Positions 1 to 7,709 of a stretch of DNA of 26,126 bases are shown one piece after another. How positions within the stretch are numbered: the stretch's first letter is position 1; the number at the start of each line of letters is the position of its first letter. This DNA is from a virus. The notes beneath the pieces were generated by a model. That model saw nothing but the letters and a program-made list of their open reading frames with translations. It did not search any database and was not told the DNA's origin. The position numbers and the translations under genes were made by a program. The DNA lies in the IMG/VR virus record IMGVR_UViG_3300024518_003558, positions 1-26,126 of that record. One strand, written 5' to 3'.

Positions 1-1
1 G

Positions 2-3000
2 CGACTTGACGAAATTCGCGCCCTCCCTCTAGAGACCCTACTTCATTTCGAAGACATTAACGCGACGATACAAGCAGTTAGTGTTTCACAAGGGCAGGTA
101 AGATATAAGGCAGTTCGGACGACAGACAAAGGTATGCCTGGCGATCCTGAGATTATTTACGACGGCCCAAATACAGTTCAGCTGTTGAATGCATTCGGTA
201 TGAAACCACCGGGAGATATGGAGAGTGTGGCAGCTTACTATTGGGTCAAGCTGACGCCAGAGCTTAAGAAGGAGATCCTGGATAACGGTACGAATTTGCT
301 CCAGGACGACGACACCGTACAGGAAGGTCAGCGGCCGCGCGGATACTTTGAGCCGGCAACCAGGCGCATAACATTAACCGAGCGTGCGAACGCCACTACA
401 TTTTTGCACGAATCCGGCCATTTGTTCCTGGAGATGTATCGCGATCTCGCGCAAGAAAGCGAAGAGATTGCCGCCGACTTGCAGACTGTTTACTCCTGGG
501 CTGGCGCCGAAGGTTCCTGGAAAGACATGACCATCGAGCAACGCAGACAAGTTCACGAGAAGTTTGCCAGTGGATTCGAATCATGGCTTATGGAAGGCAA
601 GGCTCCGACGGCAGAGTTACAGCCTATCTTCAGTCAGTTTAAGGCCTGGTTTCTTGATGTCTATAAGAGCCTTACCGAGGTATTCCGTCGCAATCATTTT
701 GCCGGAACGGAACTCAGCGACGAAATGCGCGAAGTGTTTCGCCGCTTGGTTGCTACTGATGAAGAACTGAAGCGAGCAACATCTGACCAGGGCTTAATTG
801 CGCTTCCGATCGAGCAAATGGGATTGAAGCCAGGTGATGCTGAGGCCTACTTGAAGGCTGTCGAGGACGCCAAGCTGGAGAGTGATCAGCAACTAACAGA
901 GAAGGTTATGCGCGACATCCGCCGGCAACGTAAAGCCTGGTGGAAGCTGGAACTGAAGAAGACTGCTTCCGTCATTGAGGAAGAGCTTAATGATAGCAAG
1001 GAAAATGTTGCCAGGGACTTCATGTCGGGCAAGCGCATGGTTGAGGGCATAGAGCAATTCAAGCTGGACACTGACGCTGTTGCCAGGCTGTACGGAGTAG
1101 ATGTAGCCAGCGCCTTGTCTCGGATGCGCGTACTTAAGAAGGGCGCGATGCACCCTGATGCCGTTGCTACAAAGCTAGGCTTTGCCACTGGCGAGGAACT
1201 TGTCCTGGGCCTTCAGAGCAGCACTAGCAAGAAGGAGCGCGCAAATATCGCTGTTAGCCAGGCTCAAGAAAAGATGGATGAGAAGTACGGTGACCTGATG
1301 TCGGCTGGCTCTTTGTACGAGGAAGCGAAAATAGTCGTACATAACGACATGCAGGGCAAGCGCCTGCTGCTAGAACTGCGATTGCTTAATCAAAAAATAG
1401 GCAGCAAGGCTGCAACAAGGAGTGTTCCCCAGGTCACGCTGGCGCTGTACAAGGAAGCAGCGAGACGTGCCGTGGAGAATATGTCCATCAAGGAGATCCA
1501 GCCTCATAAGTATCTTCGGGCCGAGCGTCGTTGGGCACGAGAGGCTACTAAACTGGCTGCCCAGGGCAAGTATCAGGAAGCACTTGAGGCAAAGCATCGA
1601 CAACTGCGCCAGTTCTACATGTATCAGCAAGGACATAGAATTAAAGAGCGCGGCGAGAAGCATCATCGCCGTCTTCAGCAGATGAAGCTAGGTAAGTATA
1701 ACGCGAAGCGTGTAGATCCTGAATACATTCAGCAACTGAAAGTTTTGCTGTCAGTTTACGACCTGCGCAAACGCCCGACTAATCGAGACACCCAGGGCCG
1801 GATTGCAAGTGTGCAGAAGTTTCTGGCTGCCCAGGAAGAGTCGAACCCTGGCCTGATTGCGACCGCATACATTGACAACATCCAGGACTGGCGCAACCTG
1901 ACCATCCTAGATCTGCAAAGCCTGCGCAATGCCGCTGAGAACATGCTGAAAATTGGCAAGGAAAAAAGCGAGGAAGGCTACAAGGATCTGACAATGCAAG
2001 CAATCCTGGCAAAGAACGCTATCGAGGCGAGCAGTCAAATTCGTGCGAGGCCGCTGGGCCAGGATGATGAGACTTCGCTGGAGAAGGGGCGCTCTATTAC
2101 ACAGCGGTTTAGTGAAGACCAGGTGATGCTGTACACCAACATCCGCAAATTTGATAGTTACGAGTTTGGTGGAGTCTGGTACAGAAATATCCTGGAGCCT
2201 ATCAGTCGTGGCACAGAGACCCGCACCAGGATGAATATGGAAGCATCGGAGAGTCTGAATGACATTCTGAAGCCTTTTCGAGGAAGCAAGCTGAAGCGTT
2301 CCTGGCTCAAAAACCGACAAGCAGAGAAGCAAGCAGATACGGTTGGAGAGTTTCAGCACCTGGACGAGTCGATGGTTAAGCGCACCCTGAATAACGGTGG
2401 CTCCTGGACTCTGTCTGCCGGCCAGCGTGTGATGCTTGCAGTGTATTGGGGTTCGCCTGAGTCGCGCAAAGCGATCGTCGACTCAGGTTACCAGGGCCAG
2501 GAAGTCACGGAACTAGATGTCCAGGTGATGCTCGATCTGCTTACTGACGAACAAGTAGAATTAGTGAAGAAGATCTGGAGCTTCAACGAACAATACTGGA
2601 GCGAACTCGCCAGGATCAACAAGGAACTCACTGGCCTGGCGCCGTTAAAAGTTGATCACATGCCGTTCCGAGCCGGCAATCATGAGCTTGAGGGTGGATA
2701 CCAGCGCATCTATTACCACTGGACGCCAAAGGACGGTCAGAAGCTCGACATGCACGATGAAGCATCGAATGCAATGAACGTGAAAAATGGTGTCACGCAG
2801 ACGAAGACGGGGGCATCTATACAGCGCAAAGGATCCGGCGGCAGACAGATTCGCCTGGAGACCGACAACATCATGCGCGCGACCGATGAGATCATTAACT
2901 TCATCGCCTATGCTGAGATCAGCCGCGACGTTGGGCGCTTCCTGAATCATCCGATGGTTGCGAAGTCGATCATTGATGTGTACGGCAAGGAGAAGTATCA

Positions 3001-4129
3001 GTCTTTCTTTGATTCAGTCGACGGTATATTCGCCGGCAATGTTGAAGGTGGCGCTCCGATCAACACAATGATGCGGATGGTTCGAACTAATTTGTCGATA
3101 GCCTATTTGACTTTTTCTATCAGAAACATGATTCAGCAGCCGCTGGCGATAACGAACTCGTTAGGACGCAATGGTGAGCTTGCTACCCTGGGCGCAATGT
3201 CAACTCTGGCGATGCGACCAATCGAGACGATTAAGTGGATCCATTCGAAGTCGTATTTCATGCAGGAGCGCAATAAGCTGGTCAACCGTGAGGTTGCAGA
3301 GCAGTTAGCAGTCCTGGAGAACTCGGCTGGCAAAGGCTTTATCAAGCAGCGCATGTTCGTCTTGCAGGTTGTGGGTGATGCGGTCGCGGTATATCCGGCC
3401 TGGTTGGCTGCTTATCGTCGTGGATTGATTGAGGTCGCCGAGTTTGGCATGACGGAAGCAGAGATCTCCGATAAGGCTGCCAAGTTTGCAGACCTGGAGG
3501 CTGAAGCGATGATCGGATCTGGGCGCAAGCAGGGATTGGCGCCTATATTCCAGGGGTCTGGAAACATCGCCAGGACGGTCGGCATCGAGGCCTCAAAGCA
3601 ATTTACATTCATGGGCACGTTCTTTGGCGTCAACTACAATTTGTACGGAGACGCCTGGTCGCGCATGAGGAAGGGTAAGATCAGTAAAGCAAAATACACT
3701 CGTGAGATGATGTGGTACTTGGTCATTCCTGCGATATGGGCAAAGTTACTGACTGAGCAACTGCCGGATCCTGATGATGATGAGGGATGGACTAAGTGGA
3801 TGGTTGCTGGAGTGGCGGAGTTCGGAATGTCGGCGTCGATGTTTTGGCGCAACATAGCATCAGCACAGAAAGGGTTTGAGCCGAACATACCGGCGTTTTC
3901 TGCTTTCACCGGACTCGTCAGGCTCGGCGGCGAAGCCGCTGAACTTCTTAATGAGGAAGAGGAGTTAGGTATGGACGATATGGCTTCGGTCATCAGGGCT
4001 ATGCAACCACTACTTCCGATGCCTGCTTCGGGCCAGGTTGCCAGGTCGCTGGAACAGCTTGAGTCTGTTGAGCGGGGCAGTGAAGACGCAAGCCTTTACA
4101 ATGCTCTGGTGAAAGGTAAGAAAAGATAA
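2..4129 (+). CDS. Giant virion-associated polyvalent protein with HESGH metallopeptidase motif (5' truncated)
   Basis: The frame is open back to base 2 without a stop, so the true start lies outside the window and the ATG at 134 is internal. At least 1375 residues are present. Counting from the ATG at 134, an HESGH motif (HExxH zinc-metallopeptidase signature) lies at residues 92-96, codons 407-421, followed by a glutamate at residue 100. The middle is long, charged and mostly helical-looking. Hydrophobic stretches occur near residues 990-1020 and 1195-1210, and the C-terminus is acidic with a proline-rich LLPMPASGQ segment. The C-terminal third resembles the large polyvalent (LPD38-type) proteins of short-tailed phages; this is a resemblance, not a search result. 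Such proteins are thought to be packaged in the virion and ejected with DNA. The tailspike gene follows by 34 bases, fitting a virion role. The peptidase may act on the cell envelope or on virion proteins (inference). Confidence 0.75.
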   Translation, partial: RLDEIRALPLETLLHFEDINATIQAVSVSQGQVRYKAVRTTDKGMPGDPEIIYDGPNTVQLLNAFGMKPPGDMESVAAYYWVKLTPELKKEILDNGTNLLQDDDTVQEGQRPRGYFEPATRRITLTERANATTFLHESGHLFLEMYRDLAQESEEIAADLQTVYSWAGAEGSWKDMTIEQRRQVHEKFASGFESWLMEGKAPTAELQPIFSQFKAWFLDVYKSLTEVFRRNHFAGTELSDEMREVFRRLVATDEELKRATSDQGLIALPIEQMGLKPGDAEAYLKAVEDAKLESDQQLTEKVMRDIRRQRKAWWKLELKKTASVIEEELNDSKENVARDFMSGKRMVEGIEQFKLDTDAVARLYGVDVASALSRMRVLKKGAMHPDAVATKLGFATGEELVLGLQSSTSKKERANIAVSQAQEKMDEKYGDLMSAGSLYEEAKIVVHNDMQGKRLLLELRLLNQKIGSKAATRSVPQVTLALYKEAARRAVENMSIKEIQPHKYLRAERRWAREATKLAAQGKYQEALEAKHRQLRQFYMYQQGHRIKERGEKHHRRLQQMKLGKYNAKRVDPEYIQQLKVLLSVYDLRKRPTNRDTQGRIASVQKFLAAQEESNPGLIATAYIDNIQDWRNLTILDLQSLRNAAENMLKIGKEKSEEGYKDLTMQAILAKNAIEASSQIRARPLGQDDETSLEKGRSITQRFSEDQVMLYTNIRKFDSYEFGGVWYRNILEPISRGTETRTRMNMEASESLNDILKPFRGSKLKRSWLKNRQAEKQADTVGEFQHLDESMVKRTLNNGGSWTLSAGQRVMLAVYWGSPESRKAIVDSGYQGQEVTELDVQVMLDLLTDEQVELVKKIWSFNEQYWSELARINKELTGLAPLKVDHMPFRAGNHELEGGYQRIYYHWTPKDGQKLDMHDEASNAMNVKNGVTQTKTGASIQRKGSGGRQIRLETDNIMRATDEIINFIAYAEISRDVGRFLNHPMVAKSIIDVYGKEKYQSFFDSVDGIFAGNVEGGAPINTMMRMVRTNLSIAYLTFSIRNMIQQPLAITNSLGRNGELATLGAMSTLAMRPIETIKWIHSKSYFMQERNKLVNREVAEQLAVLENSAGKGFIKQRMFVLQVVGDAVAVYPAWLAAYRRGLIEVAEFGMTEAEISDKAAKFADLEAEAMIGSGRKQGLAPIFQGSGNIARTVGIEASKQFTFMGTFFGVNYNLYGDAWSRMRKGKISKAKYTREMMWYLVIPAIWAKLLTEQLPDPDDDEGWTKWMVAGVAEFGMSASMFWRNIASAQKGFEPNIPAFSAFTGLVRLGGEAAELLNEEEELGMDDMASVIRAMQPLLPMPASGQVARSLEQLESVERGSEDASLYNALVKGKKR

Positions 4130-4163
4130 TTAATTTAAACAAGCAATTTGAGAGGTTGACCAA

Positions 4164-6539
4164 ATGACGATTCCCGCAGGTGAGACGAGTATTAGTAGAT
4201 GGGTGGGTAACGGAGTTACTCAAGAATTTGATTACCAGTTTAAGATCACATCTAAGGACGATCTACTGGTAAACACTATTAGTCCTGCTGGTGCTTTAGC
4301 GACAATGTCAGAGGGCACTGATTACACCGTCCAGGACGTTGGTAAGGACAGCGGCTACATTACCTTGACAGTTGCCTTGACAGACACCTGGAAAATTCAG
4401 ATCTCTGATAATTTAGCAGTTAGCCAGGAAGTGCCGTTCGGCAACCAGACCAGGTTCTTTGCTTCAGCACACGAGAGTGCTTTCGACAAGGCTACACGTC
4501 TGATTAAGCGCCTGTTCACACGCATTGAAGATTGCATCAGGGTTACCTCAGATGACACCGAAGTAAACCTGGAGCTGCCATCTGCCTCTTCCCGTGCGAA
4601 CAAGTTCCTATCATTTGGTGCGGCAGGTGAGGTCGATTTAGCAACATCAATAAGTAATACCACCCTCTCGCGCTCAAATATAGGAGAATATTTATGGCCT
4701 AGAACCCAAGCGGAAATAGATTCTTCAGTAACACCAGTAAACCTCTATTACCAACCGGGCTGGGTTGAGAGATACCTTGCTAATGCCACTCCCGGCACAA
4801 CTGATATGGCGGCTGGATTTACTAACGCATTTAAGCAGGCCAAAGAAATAGATGGCGCAACAGTGCGGGGTGAAGATAGATATAAACTAGGCTCTACGGT
4901 TGATTGTCGGGAGGCAAAAGTCGATCTACGGGATTCCACAATAGACATTAGTCATTCTGGGATTGGGATAATTGCTGGTGGGCATAGCGACGGCCCCACC
5001 AACCCAGAGCAACGATTTGGCACTGTGCTTCGCGTAGGTGCTGGTTCTGGTACAGACTCCGCCACTTACCCAACAATCAAAATAATGGGTGCATATGGTC
5101 AGCACATCCACATCCATTACACCGGGTATATTCAGTTATACGCCGACAGCGACGATGGTGCTGTAGGGGATAGCGATGCCATAGCTTACTCGACGTTCTG
5201 GTTTAATAGAATGACGACAATGGAGTGGAACACTAATCCAAGTCCTTCAGGAAGCACGACTCAATGGATCAACGAGAACACTTTCTATCTGAATCGTATG
5301 GGTACATTTATTTGTGACGGAACATACCCTCACAACAATAACCGTCTTTGGGGCGGTAACATGGAAGCAGCTTCTGCCAGTGTCGGTGCCACTATCACTT
5401 TCACTAAAGGCCATACAAATACATGGAATGACATCCGGTTTGAAAGAACTGGTACCAGACCTTTCGTAGAGATGACTTTCGGGGCTGATTCGCATGGCAA
5501 CAAAATCTTTCAGTCATGGATGAGTTCTTTGGCCGATTACACAACGGAATCCATATACGGAAACACTGCTTTCGATAAAGTCACCGACGCTGGTTATAAC
5601 AATCAAGTTCTAAAAACATCCTCGATGAGCAGGCAGACATTTGTCATCGCTCACGCATCAATCGATGATCCAATATTTAACACCACCGTGGGACAGACCT
5701 TTGGCTCCGGGTTTTTCACCACTGTTGTGACCTCACCCGCAGATCAAAAGCCCTCTTTATTCTCACTGCAAACGCTGGGTAGTAATGATTATATTATGTC
5801 AACCGATCTATTCCGGGTGAAAAGGGGCGACATAATTGGTTGGAATACCGAAACCTTCTCATCAGTCAGTCCGGGTTATCGAAGTTATTTTTATTGCTAC
5901 GACGAAGATGGCGCGGAAATACTGCCCGTTGTGTCGAGTGGCGCGGCAGATATGTCAACTGATAATTGTTTTTCAGGTCAGTTGAGTGCAGCCCCACCAA
6001 ATCGACTCGGCCCCACCGGCAACAATTCTAAAGAGTCGGTTACTATTTTAGGGCCGAATATTGCTTTCATGAAGATTGTGTGGCTATCAGGCTCTGCGGC
6101 AGCCACAACGAATACTGCCAGATCAATAACGGCATATATTCGCCGGGGCATGAGCATGGCAACAGAAAATATCACCCAAACGTGTGTGCCAGATGTTAAG
6201 CAGAAATTTCTGGCGGTCAGCGGTGTGCCAACACAGGGGTTCGCAAAAGTAGGTTATTCGGTGTGTGACATTGACGGATCGCATCATGTGGTTGATCGCT
6301 CCGTTGATACGACTTTAGCATCAGGCGCGAGTTTAGGGGCTACTACCGTTGTATTGACTGATGCCACTGGGATTGCTTCTGGTGATGTTATAGGGATATT
6401 AAATGATGTGGAATTAGTCACAGACTGGAGAATAGTTGACAGCGTTGCCGGTTCCCCGTCCATCACCCTGACTGTAGGCTTAACGGGAGCCGCTGCGGCA
6501 GGTAATCGTGTGGTATTTCTGCATTGGATAACGGAATAA
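4164..6539 (+). CDS. Tailspike / tail fibre protein with T7-type N-terminal adaptor
   Basis: This 791-residue protein would attach to the tail and bind or cleave the host surface polysaccharide. Residues 1-130 (GETSISRWVGNGVTQEF onward, with ASAHESAFDKATRLIKRL near 105) look like the T7 gp17 N-terminal attachment domain. Residues about 173-200 carry the linker WPRTQAEIDSSVTPVNLYY and then GWVERY, which matches the junction motif common in phage tailspikes before a right-handed beta-helix. The central part is rich in Asn, Gly, Thr and Ser with beta-helix character. The last 80 residues (TTLASGASLGATTVVLTDAT) form a small beta domain typical of spike C-termini. The RBS AGAGGT lies 7 bases upstream of the ATG. 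Base composition changes sharply within the gene: CCWGG sites are absent after about 4570, suggesting that the distal module was acquired separately. Confidence 0.85.
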   Translation: MTIPAGETSISRWVGNGVTQEFDYQFKITSKDDLLVNTISPAGALATMSEGTDYTVQDVGKDSGYITLTVALTDTWKIQISDNLAVSQEVPFGNQTRFFASAHESAFDKATRLIKRLFTRIEDCIRVTSDDTEVNLELPSASSRANKFLSFGAAGEVDLATSISNTTLSRSNIGEYLWPRTQAEIDSSVTPVNLYYQPGWVERYLANATPGTTDMAAGFTNAFKQAKEIDGATVRGEDRYKLGSTVDCREAKVDLRDSTIDISHSGIGIIAGGHSDGPTNPEQRFGTVLRVGAGSGTDSATYPTIKIMGAYGQHIHIHYTGYIQLYADSDDGAVGDSDAIAYSTFWFNRMTTMEWNTNPSPSGSTTQWINENTFYLNRMGTFICDGTYPHNNNRLWGGNMEAASASVGATITFTKGHTNTWNDIRFERTGTRPFVEMTFGADSHGNKIFQSWMSSLADYTTESIYGNTAFDKVTDAGYNNQVLKTSSMSRQTFVIAHASIDDPIFNTTVGQTFGSGFFTTVVTSPADQKPSLFSLQTLGSNDYIMSTDLFRVKRGDIIGWNTETFSSVSPGYRSYFYCYDEDGAEILPVVSSGAADMSTDNCFSGQLSAAPPNRLGPTGNNSKESVTILGPNIAFMKIVWLSGSAAATTNTARSITAYIRRGMSMATENITQTCVPDVKQKFLAVSGVPTQGFAKVGYSVCDIDGSHHVVDRSVDTTLASGASLGATTVVLTDATGIASGDVIGILNDVELVTDWRIVDSVAGSPSITLTVGLTGAAAAGNRVVFLHWITE

Positions 6540-6543
6540 GTTG

Positions 6544-6792
6544 ATGACTACATCAGAAATAATAGCCGGGGCTGGATTGGCAGGTGTGTTAGCAGTCGGG
6601 ACATGGGTAGGCACTATTAGTACCACGCTGGAACACAAAGTAAATGCCTCAGATTTTTCAAGGGTTGAGCAAAAGATTGAAGATCAGGGGCAGAACATTT
6701 CGCGCATCGAGGAGGATGTAGACGAACTGAAGCAGGATCAGAAAGAGATACTTGATATTCTGCGACGGGTTGAAGCACAGCAGGGTATATGA
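6544..6792 (+). CDS. Putative holin or holin partner (one membrane segment plus coiled coil)
   Basis: This is a small protein of 82 residues. One hydrophobic segment near the N-terminus (about residues 6-27, IIAGAGLAGVLAVGTWVGTI) is followed by a charged heptad-like stretch (about residues 35-78) that should form a coiled coil. It sits between the tailspike and the endolysin and overlaps the endolysin start by four bases (ATGA), the usual place for a holin. A single membrane segment followed by a long coiled coil is also compatible with an antiholin or another membrane partner. A TTG three bases upstream could also serve as start; ATG at 6544 is preferred. I recognise no named family. Confidence 0.55.
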   Translation: MTTSEIIAGAGLAGVLAVGTWVGTISTTLEHKVNASDFSRVEQKIEDQGQNISRIEEDVDELKQDQKEILDILRRVEAQQGI

Positions 6793-7133
6793 GCATTAAC
6801 GAAAAGCAGGTCGAGTTTATGCGTACTCTTGCTGCGTTTCTTGGCTGGTGCTTCCAGAATGGCTACTTAGTTATTGGGGCAGAACTGTACAGAACGAAAG
6901 ATCAGGCGGAGATTTACAAAGCCCAGGGCAAGGGCATACTTAACTCGATACATCGCCTGAAGATGGCTATCGACCTCTTCCGATACCTGGACGGCAAGGT
7001 GACCTGGGATCCAGAGGACTACCGTGAGATGGGGGAGCAGTGGAAGTCAATGCACTCTGACGCGCGCTGGGGCGGAAACTTCAGTGGAAGGGATGCAGTT
7101 CACTTTAGCTTTGAGCATAAGGGAAGAAAATGA
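6789..7133 (+). CDS. Endolysin, M15 family peptidase (L-alanyl-D-glutamate/VanY type)
   Basis: This 114-residue protein should cut peptide cross-bridges in peptidoglycan at the end of infection. It carries the M15 zinc signature: S53, H55 and D62 in SIHRLKMAID, and the C-terminal D102 and H105 in DAVHFSF. WGGNF before that last motif also fits the family. The usual glycine of SxHxxGxAxD is a lysine here (K58). There is no signal peptide or membrane anchor, so it needs a holin for export, and a holin candidate lies just upstream. It overlaps the preceding gene and the downstream Rz gene through ATGA junctions, forming a translationally coupled lysis cassette. Confidence 0.85.
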   Translation: MSINEKQVEFMRTLAAFLGWCFQNGYLVIGAELYRTKDQAEIYKAQGKGILNSIHRLKMAIDLFRYLDGKVTWDPEDYREMGEQWKSMHSDARWGGNFSGRDAVHFSFEHKGRK

Positions 7134-7552
7134 GTCAGTACCTGACTGCCGGCGCATTTATCCTGGGCCTTATGCTAGGCGCCCAGGCTAACGGTTGGCG
7201 TCTGAACAGCCAGATCGCCGCTCTGGAGAGTGGCATACAGGTCGCGGAGAACGCTGCCCTGGTTCGCCAGGCAGAGGCTGTGGCGGAACGAGACGCAGAA
7301 CTGAGGGTTATTATCAGCCGGGAGCGCCAAGCTGTTGAAGCGGCTAGAAGAAGGATGGAGGTGATTAGCGATGAGCGAAACAAAATACAACGGCAGTTTG
7401 CCAGGGCGATGGAAGATCCCGATTGTGCTGCCTGGGCTGATGTCAGTATTGCTTGTCCTATCGTCATGCACAACGACCAGGACGATAACCGAACTGGTGG
7501 AAGTGCCTGGCCCGACACAGTACAGGTTATTACCAGACGAGCTGTTAATTGA
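7130..7552 (+). CDS. Rz: Rz-like inner-membrane spanin subunit
   Basis: This 140-residue protein has an N-terminal membrane segment (about residues 5-20, LTAGAFILGLMLGAQ), then a long charged helical region with coiled-coil character. The C-terminal part contains DPDCAAWADVSIACP, like the Rz family, where a cysteine and Trp-Ala precede the end. With its partner Rz1 it bridges the inner and outer membranes and fuses them at lysis, which implies a Gram-negative host. It starts inside the endolysin stop (ATGA), with AGGGA upstream as RBS. The last third of the gene also encodes the Rz1 start in another frame. Confidence 0.85.
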   Translation: MSQYLTAGAFILGLMLGAQANGWRLNSQIAALESGIQVAENAALVRQAEAVAERDAELRVIISRERQAVEAARRRMEVISDERNKIQRQFARAMEDPDCAAWADVSIACPIVMHNDQDDNRTGGSAWPDTVQVITRRAVN

Positions 7553-7709
7553 TTGCAAAGAGGATTTTGTGGCTCCAGCAACAAACGGAGACCTGCTAAA
7601 TCAGTGGGTCTTACTACAACTGGCGATTGACGAGTGCCAAGCAAGGATTAACGCGATAAAGTTGATCAACGACGCTGAATTATTGATGGAGAACGACGAT
7701 GACAGATAA
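7371..7709 (+). CDS. Rz1: Rz1-like outer-membrane lipoprotein spanin, overlapping Rz out of frame
   Basis: This 112-residue lipoprotein begins inside Rz in the +1 frame and extends 157 bases past the Rz stop. A positively charged start (R14, K16), a hydrophobic stretch and the lipobox LSSC (C33) mark signal peptidase II processing, so the mature protein begins CTTTRT. It has its own RBS, GGAGGTG, about 8 bases before the ATG, inside the Rz coding sequence. This is the outer-membrane half of the two-component spanin. It is longer than lambda Rz1 and has a charged, helical C-terminal tail (LLNQWVLLQLAIDECQARI) that could pair with the Rz coiled coil. The stop overlaps the next gene by 11 bases. 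Confidence 0.85.
   Translation: MSETKYNGSLPGRWKIPIVLPGLMSVLLVLSSCTTTRTITELVEVPGPTQYRLLPDELLIDCKEDFVAPATNGDLLNQWVLLQLAIDECQARINAIKLINDAELLMENDDDR

Noticed and set aside
7135-7644. Open frame of 169 codons on the minus strand over the spanin genes
   Set aside because: Rz and Rz1 have lipobox, membrane segment and RBS evidence. The antisense frame has only compositional openness.
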